Shown here: piece by piece, positions 55,181 to 64,000 of the stretch
How positions within the stretch are numbered: position 1 is the stretch's first letter
How the letters are laid out: each line of letters opens with the position of its first letter
Assembly (NCBI GenBank): GCA_030536575.1
Contig: JAUNPS010000014.1
Location: 1-64,000, forward strand
DNA: 64,000 bases
Reading direction: 5' to 3'
DNA from: Eubacteriales bacterium
GTDB taxonomy: Bacteria; Bacillota; Clostridia; Lachnospirales; Lachnospiraceae
Program-made: the position numbers and the translations under genes
Notes under the pieces: model-generated
What the model saw: the letters and a program-made list of their open reading frames with translations, nothing else
Told to the model about the DNA's origin: nothing
The model's database searches: none

Positions 55181-55215
55181 GGGATAAGCTTGTCGAGCTT
55201 ATCCCGCCGTCTTTT
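55181..55215. terminator. Bidirectional terminator between convergent genes
   Basis: GGGATAAGCT pairs perfectly with AGCTTATCCC around a 5-nt loop. CTTTTT follows on the plus strand and CTTTTC on the minus strand. It serves the AAA-ATPase gene and the convergent module B AraC gene, whose stop lies in the stem. Confidence 0.8.
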
Positions 55216-56416
55216 TCCGGTACTGCATAGGCGTCATTCCAAATTTTTTCTTAAACACATTCTGAAAATAAGCCTGGCTGGAAAAGCAAAGATAGCTGCT
55301 GATCTCGCTTAACGGCTTGTCCGTATAGGTGAGAAGGCTTTTCGCCTCTTCCAGCTTACAGCGCATGATAAAGCTGCTGATATCGAAGCCCAGCTCTTCT
55401 TTAAATTTTTTGGTAATGTACGAACGGCTTCGTCCGATAAAGGCCGCTACGTCATCCACCAGAAGCTGCTCATTCGGACGTTGGGAAATGTACTGCACGC
55501 ATTGAAAAATTTCTTTTGACATTCCTTCGAGAGGCAGCTTCCGGTTTTTCACGCGTGTGGTAAAATCGAGAACCATCGTATAAGTCAGGGAATTCAGCGT
55601 ATCCACATTCTGTGTGCTTTCGCATTCCCGGATATACAGATCACTGAGCTGATAAGCCTGCTCCGTATCAAGGCCGCCCTGGATGGCGGCTCTGGTAGCA
55701 AGCGTGGCCGTCACAATAAACAGATTCCGGGTATGCTGGAGGACATTGCGGGAAAGCGTACCGGTTTTGATCGGGAATTCCGAGGGCTGCTGCTTTAAGA
55801 CCTTTTGGAGGCGGGAAAGATCCCCGCGGGAGATGCAGTCGGTCAGGCTTTGCTCAAATTCCCAGGTATTATGGGATTCTCCGGTTTCCCTGCTGTCGTA
55901 AACGCGCAGGGAATACTGTCTGGAAATTTCTTTCTGTACAGAAGCGTCCATTTGGGTGTTAAAATGGCTGCTGATTTCTATTTTTTCTCCATTTATACAG
56001 AGATGAATAAACGATAACATACTTAAAAACTGATGAAAGGTAACGTGGGGACTGTTCAGGAGTACGTGCGTCATTTCCTCCGCGCTTTCCCCAATAAGCT
56101 GGCACTCCCTGAGAAAGCTGCGCAGCGTTTCCTCAGAGATGGGTGTACTGTATACAGGGCCAAGCACAACGAAATCCATTTTTGAGGGGGAATCGTTGAT
56201 ATTGACAAAACCAAAATAAGCATAGGAATCTGTAATAAAATAGTCCGGATTTTTATGGAACCTGATCTTCTCCTCCAGAGCGGTATTCTGCGTACTCATT
56301 TCTTTCAGCACGGAAGGGCAGGACCACTGGATGGCGTGCGGCCACTGGAAATACAGGATGGGAATGAAGGTGGAAGCATAAAACTGCTGGCAAAAATCAA
56401 TGATGTTTGAAATCAT
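55199..56416 (-). CDS. AraC family regulator of module B
   Basis: 405 residues built like the module A regulator: an N-terminal sensor region of about 290 residues, then two helix-turn-helix units (VDDVAAFIGRSRSYITKKFKEE, cut when read, and LCFSSQAYFQNVFKKKFGMTPMQYR). Shared blocks such as LATRAAIQGG next to NLFIVTATL confirm common ancestry. CGGAGG precedes the ATG. It is divergent from the second GPH transporter and probably activates it. Confidence 0.92.
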   Translation of the reverse strand: MISNIIDFCQQFYASTFIPILYFQWPHAIQWSCPSVLKEMSTQNTALEEKIRFHKNPDYFITDSYAYFGFVNINDSPSKMDFVVLGPVYSTPISEETLRSFLRECQLIGESAEEMTHVLLNSPHVTFHQFLSMLSFIHLCINGEKIEISSHFNTQMDASVQKEISRQYSLRVYDSRETGESHNTWEFEQSLTDCISRGDLSRLQKVLKQQPSEFPIKTGTLSRNVLQHTRNLFIVTATLATRAAIQGGLDTEQAYQLSDLYIRECESTQNVDTLNSLTYTMVLDFTTRVKNRKLPLEGMSKEIFQCVQYISQRPNEQLLVDDVAAFIGRSRSYITKKFKEELGFDISSFIMRCKLEEAKSLLTYTDKPLSEISSYLCFSSQAYFQNVFKKKFGMTPMQYRKKTAG

Positions 56417-56457
56417 ATGCGCATCCTCCGGAAAAATTATTTTTACTATAAGCCTGA

Positions 56458-56487
56458 TTTTACAATAAAAAGGACATATTTACAATA
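56458..56487 (+). promoter_or_regulatory. TTTACAATA direct repeat in the module B control region
   Basis: TTTACAATA occurs twice, 20 nt apart from start to start, in the A/T-rich gap between the AraC gene and the transporter. Two same-face half-sites at two helical turns suit an AraC-type dimer. A related TTACAAT lies in the module A gap. Confidence 0.4.
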
Positions 56488-56571
56488 CATATCCGGCGTT
56501 TGGTGATATTTTAAACCCATCAAACAGTTCCGGGCAGGAAAGCCTGGGAGAAAGAAAAGGAGAAAGCCATT

Positions 56572-58011
56572 ATGAGGAAAAGAAACAAACATGCGCTCCG
56601 CCTTGACAGAGACGGAATCCAAAAGGTCATGCGCACACGGGACTATTTCGCGGACTCACTTGGAATGTTCGCATTGAACGCGATCAGCGGGCTGGTCGGA
56701 CAGCTCACCTATTTTTACACCGATAAAGTAGGCGTAGCGGCGGGCGCCGTGGGTACAATGTTCCTGATCTGCAAGATCGTGGACGCATTTACAGACATTA
56801 TCATGGGGAACATTGTCGATAATACGAAGCCGGGAAAAGAAAAATACCGCCCATGGCTGATAAAAGCCGGTATTCCCGCGGGTATCCTGCTGGCACTGAT
56901 GTTTACCGTTCCGTCGGCAGGGCAGGGCGTGCAGATCGCATACGCGATGGTTACGAATATCCTTCTGACCGCGGTGCTTTATACGGCAATCTGCATTCCG
57001 TATAATTCGCTGATCATCGTGCGGACAAACAGTCAGGAAGAGCGCGGCTTTATGGGAACCTGGAGGGCAGCCGCAGGGTATTTGTCCGGTATGGTGATTG
57101 CCATTGGCACGATTCCGATTACCAATATGCTGGGAGGAACCCAGAACGCGTATATCAAGTTTGGCGTTATTTTTGGCGCTTTGATTATCCTTTGTATGCT
57201 GATCTGCTATAAGTTTTCAAGGGAAACAGCCGATGCAGCGGGAATGGAAAGTGCTGCAGTTCAGGATGAAGATGAAAATATGACCATGAAAGAGGCTCTT
57301 GGTTATCTGGTAAAGAATAAATACTGGATCATTATTCTGGTTGTAAACTTTATGGCGCAGGTATCCTACGGCCTGTCCAATTCTTCCGGTACATATTATG
57401 CAAAATGGATTTATGGAAATGATAATTTAGTGGCGATTCTGGGCGCGGCCGGGCTGATTCCTACCATTTTGGGATTTGCGTTAATTGCGCCGATGGTGAA
57501 GAACCTTGGTACGGTAAAAACATTAAAAATGTCCTTTGCAATGGGGATGATCGCATGCGCGATCCGTCTTGTGAATCCGTATGATTTTATGCTGAACACA
57601 ATCATGGGATGCATTGTAACGTTTGCAAATATCCCAATGATGTGTCTGAGCGGCGTGCTGATGGCTATGACGGTGGATTATAACGAATACAAGTTCGGTA
57701 AGAAAATGGTTGGCCGTTCCGGCAGCGCGATCAGCTTTGGCTGTAAGGTGGGAAGCGGTATTGGCGCGGCCATGGTAAGCTGGTGCCTGGCGGCGGCAAA
57801 TTACAGCTCAGAGGTGGAAACGGCAAGGGTAGCTGCCGGGGAAGCCGTGTCGCTGGCGACAAGACAGGCAATCTTTGCCTTTTCGATTTATGTGCCGCTG
57901 ATCCTGTTTGTTGTGATGTTTGTAATGACCTGCCGGTTTGATCTGGAAAAGAAAATCGGTGAGATCAGAGGGGAATTGAACCGAAGAAACGCGGCGAAGC
58001 AGAAGGCGTGA
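56572..58011 (+). CDS. GPH family sugar:cation symporter (module B)
   Basis: 479 residues, about 12 membrane helices. The GPH hallmark is DAFTDIIMGNIVDNTKPGKEKYRPWL, split when read, with the cation-site Asp. It is only distantly similar to the module A symporter, so the substrate may differ. AAAGGAG precedes the ATG. The GH78 gene starts 11 nt after its stop. Confidence 0.92.
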   Translation: MRKRNKHALRLDRDGIQKVMRTRDYFADSLGMFALNAISGLVGQLTYFYTDKVGVAAGAVGTMFLICKIVDAFTDIIMGNIVDNTKPGKEKYRPWLIKAGIPAGILLALMFTVPSAGQGVQIAYAMVTNILLTAVLYTAICIPYNSLIIVRTNSQEERGFMGTWRAAAGYLSGMVIAIGTIPITNMLGGTQNAYIKFGVIFGALIILCMLICYKFSRETADAAGMESAAVQDEDENMTMKEALGYLVKNKYWIIILVVNFMAQVSYGLSNSSGTYYAKWIYGNDNLVAILGAAGLIPTILGFALIAPMVKNLGTVKTLKMSFAMGMIACAIRLVNPYDFMLNTIMGCIVTFANIPMMCLSGVLMAMTVDYNEYKFGKKMVGRSGSAISFGCKVGSGIGAAMVSWCLAAANYSSEVETARVAAGEAVSLATRQAIFAFSIYVPLILFVVMFVMTCRFDLEKKIGEIRGELNRRNAAKQKA

Positions 58012-58022
58012 GGAAGGTAAGT

Positions 58023-60752
58023 ATGAAGATTTATGATTTTCGCATTGAGTATCAGAAGAACCCGCGCGGGCTTTCCGTGAGAAAGCCCCGGTTTTCCTGG
58101 AAAATGGAAGCGGCAGAGCGGGATACCGTCCAGAAATCTTACTGTCTTCAGGTGATAAAGGACGGGAAAACGGCATGGGACAGCGGGATTATTCCGTCGC
58201 ACCAGTCGGTTCTTGTTCCTTACGGCGGGGAAGAATTGCAGGAGGAAACGGAGTACAGGGTAAAGCTGGTAGTGGAAGACAACCATGGGACGATCGCAGA
58301 GTGCCGTTCCTCGTTCTGCACGGGTATTTTTGACGGGAAAGAATTGAAAGCGGAAATGATTACCCACGATTTCCCGGAAGAGGAAACCGCGTGCCCCATT
58401 TTTTACCGCAGATTCCGTATGGAAAAAAAGGCGGCAAAGGCGTACCTGTATGCAACGGCTCATGGCGTTTATGAGGCCGCGGTAAACGGATGGCGCGTCG
58501 AAAACGATTTTATGGCGCCTGGTTGGACAAGCTACCGGAAACGTCTCCAGTATCAGTTCTATGACATTACAGATTTTTTGCGGGAAGAAAATGAAGTGGC
58601 CATTACGGTGGGGAATGGCTGGTATAAAGGCATCCTGGGCTTTGACTGTAAGCCGAACCGTTACGGCGACCGGGTGGCGGCGCTGGCGGAAATTCATATT
58701 CTTTATGAAGACGGCAGCCGGGATGTGGTCGCCACGGACGAGAGCTGGAAGGTGCGGACAGGGGAAATCCGTTACAGTGAAATCTACATGGGAGAAACCA
58801 TCGATACGGATGAACCGGAGATCCGGGAAGGAACGGTAACGGCCGTTCCCTTTGACAAAGGAATCCTGGAAGTGCAGGAGAGCGAGCCGGTGCGTATCAC
58901 ACAGCGCATCGAGCCGCAGAAGATTTTTACCGATCCGCAGGGGAGAAAGCTTGTAGACTTCGGGCAGAACCTGACCGGTCTTGTGGAAGTGAAGATAAAG
59001 GGAGTAAAAGGACAGAAAATTGTGGTACGCCACGCGGAAACGCTGGATAAGGACGGCAATTTTTATCCGGACACGCTGCGGTCGGCAAAATCGACGGATA
59101 CTTATATCTGTAACGGAACGAAGCAGACCTTCCTTGCGCATTTCACTTTCCATGGCTTCCGTTATATTGCGGTAGAAGGAATTTCAGAGCTGAAACCGGA
59201 GATGTTTACCGCTTGTGTCATGCATTCCGACATGGAAAAAATCGGGGATTTCCATTGCTCTAACGAGAAGGTAAACCAGCTTCAGAGCAATATTTCCTGG
59301 GGACTGCGGGATAACTTTTTTGATATCCCTACGGACTGCCCGCAGAGAGACGAGCGTCTCGGCTGGATGGGAGACGCGCAGGTATTTTCCTGGACGGCGG
59401 CGTTTAACCGGAATACGGCCCGGTTCTTTTCGAAATGGATGCGGGATATTGCGGCGGATTCCTCCCTGGAAAAGGGCGTGCCCCATGTTGTCCCGGATAT
59501 TATGGAAACGTACAGTTCTTCCGCGTGGAGCGATGCGGCGGTTATTATCCCGTGGGTGGTCTATCAGAGCTACGGCGACGAACGGATTCTGGAGGAATCC
59601 TGGCAATGTATGCATGAATGGGTGGACTATATCAAAAACCATACAAATGAAAACGGACTCTGGATGTCAGGCTATCAGTACGGCGACTGGCTTGCACTGG
59701 ATAAGGAAGAGACGGCGGACCGTACCGGAGCTACCGATAAATACCTGATCGCAAACGCATATTATCTTTATGTGACAGATTTGGTAAGACAGACCGCGGA
59801 GATCCTGGAAAAGCATCAGGAAGCGGAATACTATCAAAAATTGTATGAGTTGACGCTGCACTCCTTCCAGGAGGAATATTTTACGCCGCGGGGAAGAATT
59901 GTCAGCGAGACGCAGACCGGATGCGTGCTGGCGCTGTATTTCCATCTGGCAAAGGGAAAAGACCGGGATAAAATCCTGGAGACGCTGCTTACCAACATTG
60001 GAAACCATAAGAACCATCTGACCACAGGGTTTGTGGGAACCCCGTATCTGTGCCATGCATTGTCGGAGAATGGGGCGCATGAGACGGCGGCAACGCTGTT
60101 TATGCGGGAAGATTATCCTTCCTGGCTGTATGCGGTGAACCGAGGGGCAACGACGATCTGGGAACGCTGGAATTCGATCATGCCGGACGGTTCTTTTGAG
60201 GAATCGGGGATGAACTCGCTGAATCATTATGCATATGGTTCAATCGGAGACTGGATGTACCGGAAAATTGCGGGAATTAACCAGATCGAACCGGGATATC
60301 ACAGTTTTTCCATACGGCCGATGTTTGTAAAGGGCATTGAGGAAGCGGAAGGTTCGCTGGAATCTCCCTACGGGAAAATCGTATCCGCGTGGAGCTGCAA
60401 AAATAAAAAAATTCATATCAGGGTACAGGTGCCGCCAAATACGACCGCGGTGATCTACCTGCCGGAAAAAGCAGGCATTTTGGAAGTCGGTTCCGGGATT
60501 CATGAGTATGAATATGATACGGATACCTGTCTGAAAACAGAACGGTACAGCATGGACAGTAACCTGGGCGAGATCACGGAACAGCCGCTTGCGGTAGCGA
60601 TGATCAACCAGTTTGCGCCTGGAATGCTGGACAATCCCATGATCGAGTATGCTTACGGCATGACGATTGCCGAGCTTCTCGGCACGGCGCCGGAAGGAAG
60701 GCCGCTGTTTGAAATGGTAATTAAGGCTTTAAATGAACAGGAAGAGCAGTAA
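58023..60752 (+). CDS. Alpha-L-rhamnosidase GH78 (module B)
   Basis: 909 residues in the GH78 domain order. The catalytic-region motif is D438-CPQRDERLGWMGD, the classic form. C-terminal to the beta-sandwich it carries about 65 further residues, helical and ending MTIAELLGTAPEGRPLFEMVIK (split when read), which the module A enzyme lacks. Similar tails occur on other Firmicute glycosidases. The ATG follows GAGGAAGG; a GTG 15 nt upstream lies in that site. Cytoplasmic, no signal peptide. Confidence 0.94.
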   Translation: MKIYDFRIEYQKNPRGLSVRKPRFSWKMEAAERDTVQKSYCLQVIKDGKTAWDSGIIPSHQSVLVPYGGEELQEETEYRVKLVVEDNHGTIAECRSSFCTGIFDGKELKAEMITHDFPEEETACPIFYRRFRMEKKAAKAYLYATAHGVYEAAVNGWRVENDFMAPGWTSYRKRLQYQFYDITDFLREENEVAITVGNGWYKGILGFDCKPNRYGDRVAALAEIHILYEDGSRDVVATDESWKVRTGEIRYSEIYMGETIDTDEPEIREGTVTAVPFDKGILEVQESEPVRITQRIEPQKIFTDPQGRKLVDFGQNLTGLVEVKIKGVKGQKIVVRHAETLDKDGNFYPDTLRSAKSTDTYICNGTKQTFLAHFTFHGFRYIAVEGISELKPEMFTACVMHSDMEKIGDFHCSNEKVNQLQSNISWGLRDNFFDIPTDCPQRDERLGWMGDAQVFSWTAAFNRNTARFFSKWMRDIAADSSLEKGVPHVVPDIMETYSSSAWSDAAVIIPWVVYQSYGDERILEESWQCMHEWVDYIKNHTNENGLWMSGYQYGDWLALDKEETADRTGATDKYLIANAYYLYVTDLVRQTAEILEKHQEAEYYQKLYELTLHSFQEEYFTPRGRIVSETQTGCVLALYFHLAKGKDRDKILETLLTNIGNHKNHLTTGFVGTPYLCHALSENGAHETAATLFMREDYPSWLYAVNRGATTIWERWNSIMPDGSFEESGMNSLNHYAYGSIGDWMYRKIAGINQIEPGYHSFSIRPMFVKGIEEAEGSLESPYGKIVSAWSCKNKKIHIRVQVPPNTTAVIYLPEKAGILEVGSGIHEYEYDTDTCLKTERYSMDSNLGEITEQPLAVAMINQFAPGMLDNPMIEYAYGMTIAELLGTAPEGRPLFEMVIKALNEQEEQ

Positions 60753-60755
60753 ATG

Positions 60756-60788
60756 CAAAAAGGGCGTCAGAAAAACTGGCGCCTTTTC
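60756..60788 (+). terminator. Hairpin between GH78 and GH5 in module B
   Basis: AAAAGGGCGTCAG pairs with CTGGCGCCTTTT, with one bulged G and one G-T pair, around a 4-5 nt loop. It is terminator-like but lies inside an apparent operon, so it may reduce expression of the two downstream genes. Confidence 0.55.
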
Positions 60789-60815
60789 GAAAAAAGACGA
60801 GTAGGAGGCAGAAGG

Positions 60816-62219
60816 ATGGAAAAACTGCGGGTAGAAGGGAAAAAATTTATAAATGAACCTGGCAGGGAAGTGCTGCTGCAGGGGATTAATTTTGTATGTA
60901 AGGAAAAGGAGCAGGGTTATCTGTTCCCGGAGCATAAAAAGCTGTTCGCCTGGTTTGCCGGATGCGGATTTAATCTGGTGAGGCTGGGGATTTTCTGGGA
61001 TGCCGCAGAACCGAAGCCGGGAATTTATGACGAAGCGTATCTTGAAAAAATCCGCCGTGTGATCCAGGATGCGGAAAAGGAAAATCTGTATGTGATGGTG
61101 GATATGCATCAGGATCTTTGGTCTGTGAAGTACGGGGACGGAGCGCCGGAATGGGCGACGATTACGGACGGCGGGGAACATCCGTCAGACTGTGCGATGT
61201 GGTTTGACGCCTATTTGCGGAGCGAGGCGATTATCAACGCCGCGGAGCATTTCTGGAAGAACGATAAGGCGGAGGACGGCGTTGGCCTGATGGATCATTA
61301 TGCCCTTATGTGGGAGCATATCGCAGAGAAGCTGTGCGGCTGCCGGAATGTGATCGGGTTTGAGCCGATGAATGAACCGTTTATGGGAAATCTTGCGCGG
61401 GTGACTTTTGGAATCGCTTCTGCAAAGACGACAGAAAAGTATCCGGAATTCAATATGGCGACGATGCAGGGGATCACGCCGGAGAGTCAGGCATATATGA
61501 GCCGGATCATTGGCGAGGCGTTTATGGAGTTTGACCGGAATACGCTGATGCCGTTCTATCAGAAAATGAATGACGCGATCCGGAAGAAAACGGGCCTTGC
61601 GTTGATTACCGGCGGGAATATTTATTGCAGCGCCAATTTTCCAACCGGGATCGGCCGGGTGGCAGGAGCAGATGGGCAGCCGGAAAGTCAGCAGATTTAT
61701 GCGCCCCATGGCTATGATTCTGTGGTAGACAGCGACCGCTATGAGAATTTCAGTAAAGAAAATGTGGAAAATCTTTTTGCGGATAAGAAGGCGACGCAGG
61801 AACAACTGGGGATGCCGGTGATCGTGGGGGAATGGGGAGCTTTTCCAAGCAAAGATTTTACCAAAACGCTGCTTGAGCATATGAATCAAATTCTGGAAAA
61901 GTATCTTTGGAGCTCCGCATATTGGCAGTATCTTCCGGGGATGGAGGAGGATTCCAATTATGACGCGCTGAAACGGGCGTATCCGGTAGAAACGGAAGGA
62001 AAATTAATTGCCTATCATTATGACAGCGGGGAAAAGGAACTGGAAGTGACCTGGACAGGCACGCAGGTTCTGTGTTTTGTACCGTTTGAAAAGCCGCAGG
62101 CGGTCGGGGGAAACGGAATAGAAGCTGAGATTGTACGGGAGGTGGAAAACGGAGTTTATGTGAAGCTGACTGCGGGAGACGCGAAAGAGAGAACTGTGCG
62201 GGTGAAAGAGGAGAAATAA
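60816..62219 (+). CDS. GH5 endoglycoceramidase-like glycoside hydrolase
   Basis: 467 residues. The barrel has LLQGINFVCKEKEQGYLFP, MVDMHQDLWS (the DMHQD motif typical of endoglycoceramidase-type GH5), acid/base Glu in GFEPMNEPF and nucleophile Glu in VIVGEWGAFPS. A short beta-sandwich ends the protein. Unlike secreted endoglycoceramidases it has no signal peptide, so a beta-glycoside such as beta-primeverosidase or rutinosidase substrates is more plausible than a lipid. AGGAGG 7 nt upstream fixes the ATG. Confidence 0.87.
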   Translation: MEKLRVEGKKFINEPGREVLLQGINFVCKEKEQGYLFPEHKKLFAWFAGCGFNLVRLGIFWDAAEPKPGIYDEAYLEKIRRVIQDAEKENLYVMVDMHQDLWSVKYGDGAPEWATITDGGEHPSDCAMWFDAYLRSEAIINAAEHFWKNDKAEDGVGLMDHYALMWEHIAEKLCGCRNVIGFEPMNEPFMGNLARVTFGIASAKTTEKYPEFNMATMQGITPESQAYMSRIIGEAFMEFDRNTLMPFYQKMNDAIRKKTGLALITGGNIYCSANFPTGIGRVAGADGQPESQQIYAPHGYDSVVDSDRYENFSKENVENLFADKKATQEQLGMPVIVGEWGAFPSKDFTKTLLEHMNQILEKYLWSSAYWQYLPGMEEDSNYDALKRAYPVETEGKLIAYHYDSGEKELEVTWTGTQVLCFVPFEKPQAVGGNGIEAEIVREVENGVYVKLTAGDAKERTVRVKEEK

Positions 62220-62251
62220 AAAACGCAGAAGGGAAGAATGGAGGGGCGTTG

Positions 62252-63229
62252 ATGCAAAAAGAACAGTTTGCTTTGTGGAAAGAAGGAGAATATCATTATC
62301 GGATGGCTTTTGGGTTTGTGCCGAATCTGACAGCTTTGCTTCACGAAGAGAAAGAAAAAAGGCCGGCGGTGATTGTTGTTCCGGGCGGCGGATACCGTAT
62401 CGTGTCGCCGAGTGAGGGGGAAATTGTGGCAAAGGCATTTTATGAGAAAGGCTATCAGGTATTTGTGTGTACGTATACGACAAACCTTCTGGGCCTCGCG
62501 CCGCTTAAAACCCAGCCGATGCAGGATCTGTCCCGTGCGGTGCGTATGATACGGAAAAATGCCGGGAAATTCCGTGTAAGGACAGACAGGGTCATTCTGT
62601 GCGGCTTTTCAGCGGGGGCCCATTTGTGCGGCAGCCTTTGCGTGCATTTTGAAGACATTGAAGACACGAATGCGGAATTTGCCGGTATTTCCAACCGCCC
62701 GGACGCGGCCGTTTTATCTTATCCGGTTATTACGGCCGGAAATTACGCGCACAGAGATTCTTTTACGGCGCTGCTGGGGGAAGACGCGTCGGAGGAAGAG
62801 CTGGATTATATGTCTCTGGAACGGCATGTGAAAAAGAATACGCCGCCCTGCTTTTTGTGGCAGACGGCTACCGATGAACTGGTTCCGGTGGAAAACAGCG
62901 GCCTGATGGCGAAGGCCCTGAAGGAACAGGGGATTCCTTTTGCCTGCCATGTGTTTTCCGGCGGGAAGCATGGCCTGTCGCTGGCAAACGAAGCGTGGGC
63001 GAACGGAGAATACGGAATTGCGGATACGATGCAGCAGACGGCAAATCTTGTGCAGGCAGTGAAAGACGGCAGCTTTTTCCTGCCGGAGCCGGGCAGGCAG
63101 CAGGTATTGGATTCCTTTGATTATGATGAAGAAGCGGGAAAAGAGCTGCTGAAAGGGAATATTCCGAACAAGGAGGCGGCGGTGTGGCCTGCATTGGCGG
63201 ATGTGTGGGTGAATACGGTTCTGAAATGA
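62252..63229 (+). CDS. Alpha/beta hydrolase, acetylesterase-like (copy 2)
   Basis: 325 residues. Oxyanion loop VVPGGGYRIVS, nucleophile elbow CGFSAGAH, acid in TATDELVPVENS, His in GGKHGLSLA. It is a paralogue of the esterase that ends the ABC importer locus, with collinear similarity from the first residues (LWKEGEY vs IWKEKEY) to the last. The ATG follows GGAGGGG. It is the last gene of module B and probably deacetylates imported sugars. Confidence 0.87.
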   Translation: MQKEQFALWKEGEYHYRMAFGFVPNLTALLHEEKEKRPAVIVVPGGGYRIVSPSEGEIVAKAFYEKGYQVFVCTYTTNLLGLAPLKTQPMQDLSRAVRMIRKNAGKFRVRTDRVILCGFSAGAHLCGSLCVHFEDIEDTNAEFAGISNRPDAAVLSYPVITAGNYAHRDSFTALLGEDASEEELDYMSLERHVKKNTPPCFLWQTATDELVPVENSGLMAKALKEQGIPFACHVFSGGKHGLSLANEAWANGEYGIADTMQQTANLVQAVKDGSFFLPEPGRQQVLDSFDYDEEAGKELLKGNIPNKEAAVWPALADVWVNTVLK

Positions 63230-63355
63230 TCATGTACGGGTGAAAGTTTACCGGAATTTTACAGGCCGATGATAGTATATTTTACAGAAACCGCGTTATG
63301 CTTTTCTATAGGATAACAGAAAGCTGAATCATCATTTCGGCAGAAAGCAGGTTAA

Positions 63356-64000
63356 ATGGAAAGTTTAAGAAAGAAAAAGGGATTTATCTGTGATATGGAT
63401 GGCGTCATCTATCATGGAAATCAGGTACTGCCTGGTGTCAAAGAGTTTATTGAGTGGCTTTACAGGGAGGAAAAGCAGTTTTTGTTTCTGACAAATTCCA
63501 GCTATCGTTCTCCGAAAGAGCTGCAGAAGAAGCTGGAGCGTATGGGGCTGGAGGTCAGCGAGGAACACTTCTATACCAGTGCTCTCGCGACGGCAAAATT
63601 TTTACAGAGCCAGTCTCCGGGATGCACGGCTTATGTGATCGGAGAACATGGGCTGTACAATGCGTTGTATGATGTCGGCGTTACGATCAATGAAGTGGAC
63701 CCGGAATATGTGGTGGTAGGGGAAACCGAACGTTACTGCTATGAGCATATTTTAAAGGCGATGACTTTTGTGAACCGGGGAGCAAAGCTGATCGCGACCA
63801 ATACGGATCTGACCGGGCCTGTGGAAGGCGGGATTGCTCCCGCATGCAGGGCGTTTGTAGCGCCCATCGAGGCAACCACCGGGAAGAAGGCGTACTATGT
63901 CGGGAAACCGAATCCGTTGATGATGCGGACGGGATTAAAGATGCTTGGAACCCATTCGTCTGAAACGGCGATGATTGGCGACCGGATGGATACGGACATT
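63356..64000 (+). CDS. HAD-IIA family hydrolase (NagD/AraL-like), cut by the window edge
   Basis: The first 215 codons are present. Motif I is D13-M-D15-GVIYHG, motif II FLTNSS, the C2-type cap follows, then KPNPLMM (motif III Lys) and GDRMDTD (motif IV) just before the window ends. These enzymes remove phosphate from sugar or nucleotide monophosphates. The start has only a weak AGG upstream; it gives the family N-terminus. The end lies outside the window, so the length is unknown. Confidence 0.9.
   Translation, partial: MESLRKKKGFICDMDGVIYHGNQVLPGVKEFIEWLYREEKQFLFLTNSSYRSPKELQKKLERMGLEVSEEHFYTSALATAKFLQSQSPGCTAYVIGEHGLYNALYDVGVTINEVDPEYVVVGETERYCYEHILKAMTFVNRGAKLIATNTDLTGPVEGGIAPACRAFVAPIEATTGKKAYYVGKPNPLMMRTGLKMLGTHSSETAMIGDRMDTDI

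Overview
The window looks like a chromosomal segment of a Clostridia-class Firmicute, most likely a gut Lachnospiraceae. The reasons are: strong AGGAGG-type ribosome binding sites throughout, the murB-rapZ-whiA-HPr order, AddAB instead of RecBCD, YesMN-type two-component control of a sugar ABC importer, and repeated AraC / GPH-transporter / GH78 modules. Base composition is moderately GC-rich. Two stretches (about 31.9-32.8 kb and 35.2-41.7 kb) are clearly richer in A/T and look acquired.

Layout. 0.1-9.9 kb: valS, then the overlapping addB-addA genes for the helicase-nuclease that processes double-strand breaks. 9.95-14.06 kb: one very long reading frame joining a GtrA domain, a YfhO-type membrane protein and a PLP aminotransferase. 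14.4-17.4 kb: murB-rapZ-whiA-HPr, driven by a clear vegetative promoter. 17.6-19.25 kb: a CmpB-type membrane protein and a polysaccharide deacetylase. 19.26-31.4 kb: a carbohydrate locus with a response regulator, a YesM-type kinase, a solute-binding protein, two permeases, an esterase, a GH5 enzyme with an inserted domain, a GH106-like enzyme and a second esterase. 31.4-35.1 kb: a HIT protein, a MntA-HepT type toxin-antitoxin pair, a MATE exporter and a DUF4365 putative nuclease.

35.3-41.7 kb is an A/T-rich accessory stretch: a nucleoside hydrolase, gene remnants, a Bce-type ABC exporter whose ATPase carries an in-frame palindromic insert, a PadR/DUF2812 pair with an evident self-operator, and a riboflavin locus. 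The riboflavin locus pairs RibU with a protein that fuses a riboflavin kinase to an OmpR-type winged helix. I regard this as the most interesting item in the window. Then come ppk1 (41.9-44.0 kb) and two parallel carbohydrate modules. Module A (44.0-53.3 kb) has AraC, a GPH transporter, GH78, GH3 and an epimerase with a zinc-ribbon tail. Module B (55.2-63.2 kb) has AraC, a GPH transporter, GH78, an endoglycoceramidase-like GH5 and an esterase. An AAA-ATPase/PD-(D/E)XK gene sits between them, and a HAD-IIA hydrolase runs off the right edge.

How the genes fit together. None of the glycoside hydrolases or esterases shows a signal peptide. Glycosides, probably rhamnose-containing plant or microbial oligosaccharides, would therefore be imported by the ABC system or the GPH symporters and taken apart in the cytoplasm, with each locus under its own AraC-type regulator.
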